From assembly GCA_900757905.1 (NCBI GenBank), contig CAAEPN010000128.1:1-13598 (forward strand): a stretch of DNA of 13,598 nt, in the 5' to 3' direction. A program made the position numbers and the translations under genes. Numbering within the stretch: position 1 is the stretch's first letter; every line of letters starts with the position of its first letter. Source of the DNA: Clostridia bacterium. GTDB lineage: Bacteria > Bacillota > Clostridia > Oscillospirales > CAG-382. This document shows positions 1-6,315 of this stretch, one piece after another. The notes below the pieces were generated by a model, which saw only the letters and a list, made by a program, of their open reading frames with translations, searched no databases and had not been told where the DNA came from.

Positions 1-40
1 AATATCGGTCTTGCGTCTGCACTACAGCTACCCTTTCGCA

Positions 41-142
41 CCGGTTCAAAACATCCGAAAAAGCGGGTCGCACCACATACCGGTGTAGAGACGAATGCTG
101 GAAATGTCACGAAAAATATTTTTCCATAGAGTTTTGAACCGG
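41..142. repeat. 12-bp perfect inverted repeat with 78-nt interior
   Basis: CCGGTTCAAAAC at 41-52 is matched by its exact reverse complement at 131-142. The interior also contains the 14-nt perfect palindrome GAAAAATATTTTTC at 111-124. The pair could close a long stem in RNA, or mark the ends of a small repeat element. The right arm overlaps by three bases the start of the 140-162 hairpin, so the two folds would compete. Confidence 0.55.
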
Positions 143-173
143 GGTCGCAGGGTGGAACCCCGCGTGCTTTTTG

Positions 174-204
174 TGTTACTTTTTGCATGCCGCAAAAAGT
201 AACA
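174..204. repeat. 13-bp perfect stem-loop
   Basis: TGTTACTTTTTGC at 174-186 pairs with GCAAAAAGTAACA at 192-204 across a 5-nt loop (187-191). No T-run follows on the plus strand. On the minus strand the stem is followed by an interrupted A/C-containing stretch, so it is not a clear terminator either way. The arms resemble the hairpin repeats often seen between genes of Clostridia, but that is an impression from memory and not a search result. Confidence 0.6.
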
Positions 205-282
205 ATCCGTTTCCCTTTCGGGAACTTCCTGACAAGCAGAAAGTTTGCCCCTGTCGGGGCGGCACGCTGCGCGTGCTATGGA

Positions 283-309
283 GATTCGAGGTTTTGCAAA
301 CCTTGAATC
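283..309. repeat. 12-bp stem-loop with 3-nt loop
   Basis: The left arm 283-294 pairs with the right arm 298-309 over the loop TGC. All pairs are Watson-Crick except one G-T at 288/304. It is the second strongest hairpin in the 5' intergenic run and is followed closely by ACCGC/GCGGT at 315-328. Confidence 0.5.
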
Positions 310-396
310 AGCTCACCGCAACGGCGGTTTCGCACAAAGCAAATTAAATCCTTTTCCGCCGTGCGAAATGTCCTTATACCCGGTGAAAAAGTATAA

Positions 397-434
397 AAAC
401 CGAGTGAAAAAGTTGTTGCTTTTTCACTCGGTTT
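397..434. promoter_or_regulatory. 38-nt perfect hairpin/operator candidate over promoter
   Basis: The 16-nt left arm at 397-412 (AAACCGAGTGAAAAAG) is the exact reverse complement of the right arm at 419-434, with a 6-nt loop at 413-418. The -35 hexamer of the downstream gene (416-421) lies in the loop and right arm, and the -10 begins five bases after the right arm. A related direct copy, CGGTGAAAAAGT, lies just upstream at 381-392. Two readings fit: an operator for a dimeric repressor, or a terminator-type hairpin from an upstream transcript. The absence of a T-run immediately after the right arm favours the operator reading. Confidence 0.55.
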
Positions 435-444
435 GCGCTATAAT
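416..444 (+). promoter_or_regulatory. Sigma-A type promoter of hydrolase-lactonase gene
   Basis: TTGCTT at 416-421 and a perfect TATAAT at 439-444 are separated by 17 bp. Transcription would start near 451, giving a leader of about 27 nt before the ATG at 478. The -35 is embedded in the perfect inverted repeat 397-434, so a protein bound there would be expected to control access of RNA polymerase. Confidence 0.8.
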
Positions 445-460
445 GAAGATAACTTCCTAC

Positions 461-467
461 AGAAAGG
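461..467 (+). promoter_or_regulatory. Ribosome binding site deciding the 478 start
   Basis: AGAAAGG lies 10 nt before the ATG at 478. The in-frame TTG at 433 has no such site, and it precedes the predicted transcription start. Confidence 0.6.
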
Positions 468-477
468 TTCGTTTGCT

Positions 478-2088
478 ATGGAAAAGCTGTACCGATATAC
501 ACGCGGTGAAACCGATTTGTGCTACTACGTCGTTACACCGGAAACCTATGACCCAAAGAAAAAATATCCTCTCATCGTCTCACTTCATGGCGCAGGGACT
601 CTCGAAAACGACCCGAAAGCGATCCTTTCCAATCTGTCGTACCTCGGCTATAAAAAATTCGCACCCGACGCGATCTTGCTCTATCCGCATACACGCTTTG
701 AGGTTTGGAGCTCCCAGATCCGTTGCTTAAAAGAAGTTATCGATCTTGTCTGCGAGACCTATCCGGTGGATATGCTTCGCGTCTCGATAACCGGTGCCAG
801 TATGGGCGGCTTCGGCGTGTGGGAAATGCTGTGTTCGTATCCGAACTTTTTCTCAGCTGCGTGCGTTGTCTGCGGCGGCGGTATGGCATGGAGAGGCGGC
901 GCGGTCGCAGACCTTCCTATCCGCATTTATCATGGCGATAGGGACGATGTGGTCTTGCCGGAGCGCGGCGTTGAAATGTACGAAAAACTGAAATCGCTTG
1001 CACCGGGAAATAAAGATCTTGAGTTTATCCTGTGTAAGGACACTGCACACGATAGTTGGAATCAAGCCTTTTGGGAGGATAACATCTATGCGTGGCTTAT
1101 TTCCCACAAGCGCCGCCGTTTTACGGTGTACGCCGGAGGGCCGGAAAAGGGAAGCGGTATTTACCGTTACACCCTGACCGACGGCAAACTGAAATTCGAA
1201 GAAAAATATCCCGATGAGGGCTTAATGTACTTAAAGATCAAGCGCGGCAAGCTGTATGCGCTGCTAAACGAACCGTTCGGCAGCCGTGAAGGCGGTTTGG
1301 TGCGGTATGATATTCACGAGGATCACCTGACAAACCGCACGCCCATTTATCCGACTTTCGGGAAAGCCTCCTGCCATGTAGAAGTGGATGATGAGGAAAA
1401 CGCATATACGGCCAATTACCTGACCGGCAGCATCACAAAAATAAACCTTGCGTCCGGCGTCACACGCTGCGTTTATCATGACGGCGACGGTCCCTCCAAG
1501 CCGCGGCAGGATAAGGAGCATACGCATCAGATCGCCTTTACGTCGGATGGAAAATTTATAACGGTCTGTGACCTCGGCACGGATACGATTCACGCATATG
1601 ACAAAAATCTTTGCGAGATTTCCGCCGTAAAAGCCGTTCCCGGCTCCGGACCGCGCCACCTTGTCTTTTCGGAGGACGGTGCGTATGCATATTGTGTGAA
1701 TGAGCTTGACAATACCGTGACGGTGTATGCGTATGCCGATGGCGTTCTGACGCGGCTTGATTCGTATGCCATGCTGCCGTTCGGGTATGACGGCCTTACG
1801 ACAGCGGCGGCTATCCGCCTTTGCGGCAATCAGTTATATGTTTCGACGCGTGGGCACGATTCGATCACGCGCTTTGCCGTGGACGGTGCGAAGCTTACTT
1901 ATCTCGACAATACGCCGGTTCACGGCAAGCGGCCGAGGGATTTTGCCATTTCGCCGGACGGAAAGTCGCTTATCTGTGCCAATGAGGGCGGCAATATCAC
2001 TTTATTTGACCGAAACGAGGACGGATCGTTAACCTATACCGGTACGGAGTTTGAAGTGCCCTCTGCTTTATGCGTAGTCTTTAATTAA
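478..2088 (+). CDS. Alpha/beta-hydrolase fused to lactonase-type beta-propeller
   Basis: This is a 536-aa protein without signal peptide or membrane helix, so it is probably cytoplasmic. Residues about 1-212 are an alpha/beta-hydrolase of the dienelactone hydrolase/prolyl-oligopeptidase-like type. The oxyanion-side HGAG is at 37-40, the nucleophile elbow GASMGG places Ser108, HGDRDDVV suggests Asp156, and TAHDSW gives His191. Residues about 215-536 match the 6-phosphogluconolactonase (Pgl/YbhE) propeller family, with blade signatures of the forms EHTHQIAFTSDGKF, GSGPRHLVFSEDG and GKRPRDFAISPDGKSL. The propeller family opens sugar lactones, and the hydrolase half probably cleaves an ester or acyl group; both substrates are unknown. 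The gene is monocistronic, with its own promoter and terminator. The ATG at 478 is chosen over the in-frame TTG at 433, which lies inside the promoter. There is no internal start or stop between the halves, so the fusion looks genuine. The fold assignment is strong and the reaction is not. Confidence 0.85.
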   Translation: MEKLYRYTRGETDLCYYVVTPETYDPKKKYPLIVSLHGAGTLENDPKAILSNLSYLGYKKFAPDAILLYPHTRFEVWSSQIRCLKEVIDLVCETYPVDMLRVSITGASMGGFGVWEMLCSYPNFFSAACVVCGGGMAWRGGAVADLPIRIYHGDRDDVVLPERGVEMYEKLKSLAPGNKDLEFILCKDTAHDSWNQAFWEDNIYAWLISHKRRRFTVYAGGPEKGSGIYRYTLTDGKLKFEEKYPDEGLMYLKIKRGKLYALLNEPFGSREGGLVRYDIHEDHLTNRTPIYPTFGKASCHVEVDDEENAYTANYLTGSITKINLASGVTRCVYHDGDGPSKPRQDKEHTHQIAFTSDGKFITVCDLGTDTIHAYDKNLCEISAVKAVPGSGPRHLVFSEDGAYAYCVNELDNTVTVYAYADGVLTRLDSYAMLPFGYDGLTTAAAIRLCGNQLYVSTRGHDSITRFAVDGAKLTYLDNTPVHGKRPRDFAISPDGKSLICANEGGNITLFDRNEDGSLTYTGTEFEVPSALCVVFN

Positions 2089-2096
2089 AATAAATG

Positions 2097-2134
2097 AAAA
2101 CGGGAACTGTAAAAGGTTACAGTTCCCGTTTTTT
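2097..2134. terminator. Bidirectional intrinsic terminator
   Basis: The 16-bp perfect stem 2097-2112/2117-2132 has a 4-nt loop. It is flanked by A-rich sequence on the left and a T-run at 2129-2134 on the right. It starts 8 nt after the hydrolase-lactonase stop and lies 18 nt beyond the MFS stop on the other strand, so it can serve both convergent genes. Confidence 0.92.
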
Positions 2135-2152
2135 CGTTTATATTTTATCGGC

Positions 2153-3463
2153 CTACCGCCCGATCGTCTTTTGCTTCTGAATGACAAGCACGTTAAAGCC
2201 AAGACAGAAGAGCACCAGAATAAAGGAACATGCCGATAATACCTGTTGGCCGTATACCGGAATTCCGAAGAACGTATTTCCGTTGTTCTGTATCGTTGTC
2301 ATAAGCCGGCCGGCCAGTAAAGACGCACTGAAGCCGACGAGTCCCGAAAGGCTGTTTTTAATGGCGCTTGCCTGCACAAAGTACTCCTTTGGCACGTAAT
2401 TGTAAGAGATGTTCAAGAGGTTCTGATTGGTTGCGGCCTGACAGAGACTGTAAAAGGCGACATAAATTACCACAAACCACTTGGTTACCGCGCCCGGCGC
2501 GGAGAAAATATTGATCCCGAAAGCAATGGCGGCGAAAACGATACCGAGCGAGATTCCCTTGGCATAGGAATATTTGTCCGAAAAGCGTCCGAGCGGCTTG
2601 GAAAAGGCAAATCTTGCGAGCACGCCGACATTGTTGATGATCTGTGCATACACAAGACCGAACAGCAGATTTTTATACATTCCCATGAAGCCGATCGTAA
2701 AAAACATGGCAAATTTCCACATGCAGCACAATAGTACCACATGGACAAAGCTCTTGTTTCCGAGGGTATGGTGGAAAGCGTCTTTGAGACCACTTTGCGG
2801 CGCTTTTGTTTGTGTGACGGCGTTTGCCGGCGGCTGTATCAGCAGTAGGCAGATAAAATCGCAGATAGCAAATATCAAGATCGCCATGGCCGAAAAAAGG
2901 AACCATCCGTCGGAATTATCCGCTTTCTGGTAGCAGCCGGAGATGAAGCCGAATGCGATGCTTAAGACAAAACCGCCGAGTAAGGAGACCATTTCCTTGA
3001 CCGACGAAAATTCGGCGCGCTTTCCCGGTGCAACAAAGGAGTTGCCCCAGTTGTAGATCATAGAGGTGACAAAATAGTTACCGAAATAGGCGGCAAGAAT
3101 GCATAGAATGGATACCGGCACGCGTACCGACGCAGACATAGGCAAAAACGGTATCAAGAAAAGCGACAGAAACAGAAGATTGCTTGCCGTATGAAATACG
3201 GTAACAAATCTTTTTATGTTTTTGACTTTGCTGACGACGAGCACAGTAAACAGTTCAAACAGAAAGGCTAACGATATCAACGACGAAACCACGCCGATAA
3301 GCGATTCGCTCATGCCTAACTTTTGCAGCAAATATGCAAGGAATGAGTCTGTCACGAGCAAGGTGACAAAATATTCAAATCCGCATTCGCACAAATAGGC
3401 AAATCGCGAGCGTTTGTAGGCAGACGTGTCATAAATTGCCGCCGCTGTTTTTTCATTTACCAT
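2153..3463 (-). CDS. Major facilitator superfamily transporter
   Basis: The 436-aa polytopic membrane protein is dominated by hydrophobic segments consistent with about 12 helices in two six-helix halves. A charged loop at about residues 209-236 separates them. The segment LGRFSDKYSYAKG (about 291-303), after the eighth or so helix, resembles the MFS motif A repeat between helices 8 and 9, and EKT/YKRSR forms a short cytoplasmic N-terminus. The substrate cannot be read from the sequence. The start at 3463 has GGAG about 10 nt upstream and lies some 27 nt after the predicted transcription start. The gene is transcribed divergently from the LacI-type regulator across shared operator candidates, so it is the most likely regulatory target of that protein. 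Sugar or sugar-derivative transport would fit, but export of a toxic compound cannot be excluded. Confidence 0.85.
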   Translation of the reverse strand: MVNEKTAAAIYDTSAYKRSRFAYLCECGFEYFVTLLVTDSFLAYLLQKLGMSESLIGVVSSLISLAFLFELFTVLVVSKVKNIKRFVTVFHTASNLLFLSLFLIPFLPMSASVRVPVSILCILAAYFGNYFVTSMIYNWGNSFVAPGKRAEFSSVKEMVSLLGGFVLSIAFGFISGCYQKADNSDGWFLFSAMAILIFAICDFICLLLIQPPANAVTQTKAPQSGLKDAFHHTLGNKSFVHVVLLCCMWKFAMFFTIGFMGMYKNLLFGLVYAQIINNVGVLARFAFSKPLGRFSDKYSYAKGISLGIVFAAIAFGINIFSAPGAVTKWFVVIYVAFYSLCQAATNQNLLNISYNYVPKEYFVQASAIKNSLSGLVGFSASLLAGRLMTTIQNNGNTFFGIPVYGQQVLSACSFILVLFCLGFNVLVIQKQKTIGR

Positions 3464-3497
3464 AAGACAAATACTCCACTATGTTTTTTTCTGTTCT

Positions 3498-3526
3498 ATT
3501 ATACGCCGCACAGGCGGTTTCGTCAA
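3498..3526 (-). promoter_or_regulatory. Promoter of MFS gene
   Basis: On the minus strand TTGACG (3526-3521) and TATAAT (3503-3498) are separated by exactly 17 bp, making a near-consensus vegetative promoter. The spacer holds the small inverted repeat CCGC/GCGG at 3507-3518. Transcription would start around 3491, leaving a short leader with no room for a riboswitch. Confidence 0.85.
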
Positions 3527-3537
3527 TCGGTATAACA

Positions 3538-3552
3538 ACGAAAATTTTTCGT
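3538..3552. promoter_or_regulatory. Operator candidate O1 (perfect palindrome)
   Basis: ACGAAAATTTTTCGT is a 15-nt perfect palindrome around a central T at 3545. It lies 11 bp upstream of the MFS -35 and differs by one base from the second site at 3570-3584. It is the probable binding site of the adjacent LacI-type regulator. Unlike classic LacI/PurR/CcpA operators it has no central CG pair. Confidence 0.65.
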
Positions 3553-3569
3553 AATCGGCCGTTTTTTCA

Positions 3570-3584
3570 ACGAAATTTTTTCGT
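3570..3584. promoter_or_regulatory. Operator candidate O2
   Basis: ACGAAATTTTTTCGT has 6-nt perfect arms around TTT. Its centre is 32 bp from that of O1, about three helical turns, which puts both sites on one face of the DNA. It lies 17 bp upstream of the lacI-gene -35 hexamer. Two nearly identical sites between divergent promoters suggest joint control of both genes. Confidence 0.65.
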
Positions 3585-3601
3585 AAATTGCCTGTCACCT
3601 C

Positions 3602-3630
3602 TTGTTTTTATGTGCAAAATGTGATACGAT
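3602..3630 (+). promoter_or_regulatory. Promoter of lacI-type gene and downstream operon
   Basis: TTGTTT at 3602-3607 and TACGAT at 3625-3630 have a 17-bp spacer. Predicted transcription starts near 3637, about 36 nt before the ATG. No other good promoter was seen before 10473, so this is the likely start of the five-gene transcript. Confidence 0.65.
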
Positions 3631-3659
3631 ATACTTGTTTAGTTTTGCTTTGCCAAACA

Positions 3660-3666
3660 AGAGGTG
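3660..3666 (+). promoter_or_regulatory. Ribosome binding site deciding the 3673 start
   Basis: AGAGGTG ends 6 nt before the ATG at 3673. The in-frame GTG at 3664 lies inside this site and so is not a credible start. The site also falls in the right arm of the inverted repeat 3592-3670. Confidence 0.8.
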
Positions 3667-3672
3667 ACAGAA

Positions 3673-4653
3673 ATGAATCTTGAAACGCTTGCCAAGCTTG
3701 CCGAAGTGTCGGTCGGAACGGTCTCCAAGGCTTTTTCCGGCAGTAAGGAGATCAGCGAGGACACCAAAGAACGCATTTTTGCGTTAGCCAAGGAGCATGG
3801 CTGCTTCGATAAATATAATAAGAATCGCTTTGATAAAAAAGTCATTGCCGTGATATGTCCTGAGTTAAACAGCGAATACTATTCGGCAACCGTGACTCTG
3901 TTAAACCGTGAGATCACCCTTCGCGGCGGCATTATGTCGGTTTCGACCACTGATTTTTCCGTCGAGCGTGAGGAGGCACTGTTTTCCTATTATGCCTCGT
4001 ACTGCAAGGCAGACGGGATACTCACCATCAATCAATCGGTCGCGCTCGATAATTCGTTTCGTGTTCCGGCGGTTGCAATCTTGCCGACAAACACGGCCAT
4101 GAAAAGTAAGAATATTGATTTTATCCTGTCGGATATGCCGTGCGCCATTGAACAGGCAATCGAATACTTAAAATCGCTCGGTCACAAGCAGATTGCCTTT
4201 GCCGGCGAAAAGCTGACCATGGCGAAATTAAAGAACTTCAAGGACGCGATGCGAAAGGCCGGCCTTGTGATAGAGGAACGGCTGATAGCGGTCAGTCCAA
4301 AGCGGTTTGAAGAGGCCGGCGAGGAGATCATGGATAAGTGGCTTGCAGATGGAATCGCACCGCGGGCCGTGGTGGCGGCGTATGACTATATTGCCATCGG
4401 GCTTATCAAGAGCCTTCGCCGCGCCGGAAAACAGGTGCCGCGCGATTGCTCGGTCGTTGGTATGGACGACATTTCAATTGTGCCGTATTTAGACGTACCG
4501 TTAAGCAGCATTCATACGCATACCGACGACGCCTGCCGCACGGCGGTGGAGATTTTGTTAAAAAAGGCGGAAAACCAGTATTACAGCTCCCGTCAGAAGA
4601 TTGTCATGCCGTCGGAATTTGTGGCGCGCGGCTCATGTGCGCCGTTGGAATAA
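3673..4653 (+). CDS. LacI-family transcriptional regulator
   Basis: The 326-aa protein has the LacI/PurR layout at normal length. An N-terminal helix-turn-helix (about 3-22, LETLAKLAEVSVGTVSKAFS) is followed by helix 3 and, from about residue 56 onward, a periplasmic-binding-protein-like ligand domain ending in the usual VMPSEFVARGS-type C-terminal strand. The link between them (about 41-56) does not show the usual LGY-PN-AR-L hinge with its intercalating leucine. This agrees with the lack of a central CG step in the two operator candidates upstream. It probably binds those sites and controls the divergent MFS gene and itself. The next gene starts only 9 bp downstream, so the regulator appears co-transcribed with the SLH/DUF4430/ECF genes. 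The effector is unknown; the family usually binds sugars or nucleosides. Confidence 0.92.
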   Translation: MNLETLAKLAEVSVGTVSKAFSGSKEISEDTKERIFALAKEHGCFDKYNKNRFDKKVIAVICPELNSEYYSATVTLLNREITLRGGIMSVSTTDFSVEREEALFSYYASYCKADGILTINQSVALDNSFRVPAVAILPTNTAMKSKNIDFILSDMPCAIEQAIEYLKSLGHKQIAFAGEKLTMAKLKNFKDAMRKAGLVIEERLIAVSPKRFEEAGEEIMDKWLADGIAPRAVVAAYDYIAIGLIKSLRRAGKQVPRDCSVVGMDDISIVPYLDVPLSSIHTHTDDACRTAVEILLKKAENQYYSSRQKIVMPSEFVARGSCAPLE

Positions 4654-4662
4654 GAGGTATAT

Positions 4663-6300
4663 ATGCATTTTTTGAGTAGATCCAAGAAAAACACGTTTTG
4701 TGGCGTGCTTGTGCTTTTTGCCTTATTTTCGGTTCTGTTTTCGCAAAGCACGTTGGCACAAGTTAGCGATGACGCACTGGATAAGGAAATCGGTACGGTT
4801 TCCGGCTATCTTTTTCAAACCGTGCCGCAGCCGCAGGTAAGCTCTGTCGGCGGCGAATGGGCGGTGTTCGGAATTTCGCGTGCCGGTCTTGGCAGCGCAG
4901 ATTATTTCGATAGCTACCGAAGTGCCTTGCGTGCCAAACTTCGTGCGACCGGCGGAATCCTGCACACACGAAAATATACGGAATATGCGCGTGTTGCGCT
5001 TACCTTGACCGCGCTCGGCGAAAATCCAATGGATTTTGCCGGATTCGACGTGATTTCGCCGTTAACGGATACCAAAAAAGTCCTGTTTCAGGGGACAGCC
5101 GGCGCGGTTTGGGCGTTGCTTGCACTTGACAGCGGCGCTTATGGCGACAACGGCGCACGGGAAATATACCTTTCTGAGATCTTAAACGCTGTTCAAGCTG
5201 ACGGCGGTTTTGCAATTACCTCCGGTCCGTCCGACGCGGACATGACGGCTATGGCGTTAAACGCGCTTGCACCGTACCGAAGCACGCATAAAAACGTGCA
5301 GACGGCGGTCGATAATGCCTTTGCCTATCTTTCTTCGTGTCAGAATGCCGACGGCAGTTACTCGTCAAACGGGATATCCAACGCCGAAAGCACGGCGCAG
5401 GTGCTCACCGCGCTCTGCACTTACGGTATTTCCGAAACCGACAGCCGATTTGTCAAAAACGGCAGGACTGCGCTTGACGCATTGCTTGCGTTCCGCTCGT
5501 CGGACGGCGGCTTCCGGCATACATCAGACGAAACGGTTGCGAACGCCATGGCGACCGAGCAGGGCTTTTATGCGCTTGCGGCTGTTTGGCGCAGACGAGA
5601 GGGAAAGAATGCGCTTTTTCAGCTTTCCGATGCGTCGGAAAACAAAAACGCCGTGAGCGGTGTCGGAAAAGCGGCAGTGGGATTGCCTGGAAAAAATGCC
5701 GCAGTTATGCCGAACGCCATAAAATATCCCGGCAGAACCTTTGCAGACATTGCAAGTCATCCGAGCCGCCGGCACATTGAAGCGCTTGCGGCGCGCGGCG
5801 TGATAAACGGAAAAAGTGAGCTTCTATTTGACCCGGAAAGCGGCGTTACGCGCGCGGAATTCTGTGCAATGGCGGTCCGGGCGTTAGGATTACAATTGAC
5901 AGGCACGCAAAGCTCTGTCTTTACCGATGTGACGGACGCGGATTGGTTTGCGCCGTATGTCCGGGCAGCTTATGCGTTCGGCCTTGTCAACGGTGTATCG
6001 GAAACGGAATTTGCGCCGAACGGCAGCATTACGCGTGAACAGGCGACGGTCATGATAGCGCGTGCCGCCGGACTTTGCGGCCTTGATACTTCTCTTTCGG
6101 AAAGCGGCGTGCGCGACGCTTTATCCGTATTTACGGACTACCGCCAGGTGAGTGAGTATGCAAAAAATGCCATGGCGTTTTGCCTATCGAACGGCATTTT
6201 GGACATACAGACGGCTGCTCTTGTTCCGCAGGAACCGGAAACGCGTGCAGAGCTTGCCGACGGGTTATTCGGACTTTTGAATCTGGCTGATTTATTATAA
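4663..6300 (+). CDS. Exported alpha/alpha-barrel protein with three SLH domains
   Basis: The 545-aa protein has a signal peptide (basic start, hydrophobic core about 12-28, probable cleavage after TLA at 32). Residues about 34-310 form prenyltransferase/squalene-cyclase-type alpha-hairpin repeats with the recurring sequence QADGGF, QNADGSY, SSDGGF at about 177, 227 and 279. This is the fold that also makes the barrel of transcobalamin and intrinsic factor. A linker follows, then three SLH repeats at about 356-400, 419-473 and 488-540, with the motif forms TRAEF, TREQA and TRAEL, which attach proteins to secondary cell-wall polymer. No catalytic DxDD cyclase motif was seen, so a binding role is more likely than terpene cyclisation. 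AAGAGG lies 5 nt before the ATG. It probably captures a ligand at the cell surface for the ECF importer downstream. Corrinoid is the favoured ligand, by architecture only. Confidence 0.85.
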   Translation: MHFLSRSKKNTFCGVLVLFALFSVLFSQSTLAQVSDDALDKEIGTVSGYLFQTVPQPQVSSVGGEWAVFGISRAGLGSADYFDSYRSALRAKLRATGGILHTRKYTEYARVALTLTALGENPMDFAGFDVISPLTDTKKVLFQGTAGAVWALLALDSGAYGDNGAREIYLSEILNAVQADGGFAITSGPSDADMTAMALNALAPYRSTHKNVQTAVDNAFAYLSSCQNADGSYSSNGISNAESTAQVLTALCTYGISETDSRFVKNGRTALDALLAFRSSDGGFRHTSDETVANAMATEQGFYALAAVWRRREGKNALFQLSDASENKNAVSGVGKAAVGLPGKNAAVMPNAIKYPGRTFADIASHPSRRHIEALAARGVINGKSELLFDPESGVTRAEFCAMAVRALGLQLTGTQSSVFTDVTDADWFAPYVRAAYAFGLVNGVSETEFAPNGSITREQATVMIARAAGLCGLDTSLSESGVRDALSVFTDYRQVSEYAKNAMAFCLSNGILDIQTAALVPQEPETRAELADGLFGLLNLADLL

Positions 6301-6315
6301 AAGCGGAGAAACAAC

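Larger units (their letters stand above)
1..396. other. Intergenic region rich in hairpins, no gene seen
   Basis: No frame here gives a protein with a plausible start, ribosome binding site and domain. The stretch instead holds a chain of inverted repeats: a 12-bp pair 41-52/131-142, then stem-loops at 140-162 (CGGGGT/ACCCCG), 174-204, 211-224 (TTCCC/GGGAA), 247-260 (GCCCC/GGGGC), 262-276 (GCACGC/GCGTGC), 283-309 (12 bp including one G-T) and 315-328 (ACCGC/GCGGT). The density of short perfect stems is far above what flanks the other genes. It could be a dispersed intergenic repeat element, a structured RNA, or the remnant of one. The upstream neighbour lies outside the window, so its relation to that gene is unknown. 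Confidence 0.5.
3592..3670. repeat. 16-bp inverted repeat bracketing lacI promoter and RBS
   Basis: CTGTCACCTCTTGTTT at 3592-3607 is the exact reverse complement of 3655-3670. The left arm contains the -35 hexamer, and the right arm contains the AGAGGTG ribosome binding site just before the ATG. The predicted transcript starts near 3637, so the left arm is not transcribed from this promoter, and the pairing cannot be an ordinary mRNA hairpin. A DNA-level role such as a paired protein site or cruciform, or a transcript from further upstream, would be needed. Confidence 0.65.

Noticed and set aside
111..124. Third copy of the LacI-type operator
   Set aside because: GAAAAATATTTTTC resembles O1/O2, but it is an even-length palindrome with AT centre, lacks the outer CGT, and is over 300 bp from any promoter seen.
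433..477. Upstream TTG start extending the hydrolase-lactonase by 15 residues
   Set aside because: The codon lies in the right arm of the promoter palindrome, just before the TATAAT box, and has no ribosome binding site.
1264..1659. Minus-strand 131-aa ORF inside the lactonase domain
   Set aside because: It is antisense to a clear coding region, has no recognisable domain, and no promoter was seen for it.
3664..3672. GTG start adding three residues to the LacI-type protein
   Set aside because: The codon is part of the AGAGGTG Shine-Dalgarno. The ATG at 3673 has ideal spacing and the usual family start.
3464..3672. Cobalamin riboswitch before the operon
   Set aside because: Predicted leaders are only about 27 and 36 nt, and no B12-box-like sequence was recognised. 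There is no leader at all before the SLH gene.
4663..6300. Squalene/terpene cyclase enzyme
   Set aside because: The repeats fit that fold, but no DxDD cyclase motif is visible, and the protein is exported and SLH-anchored, so a binding role is more likely.
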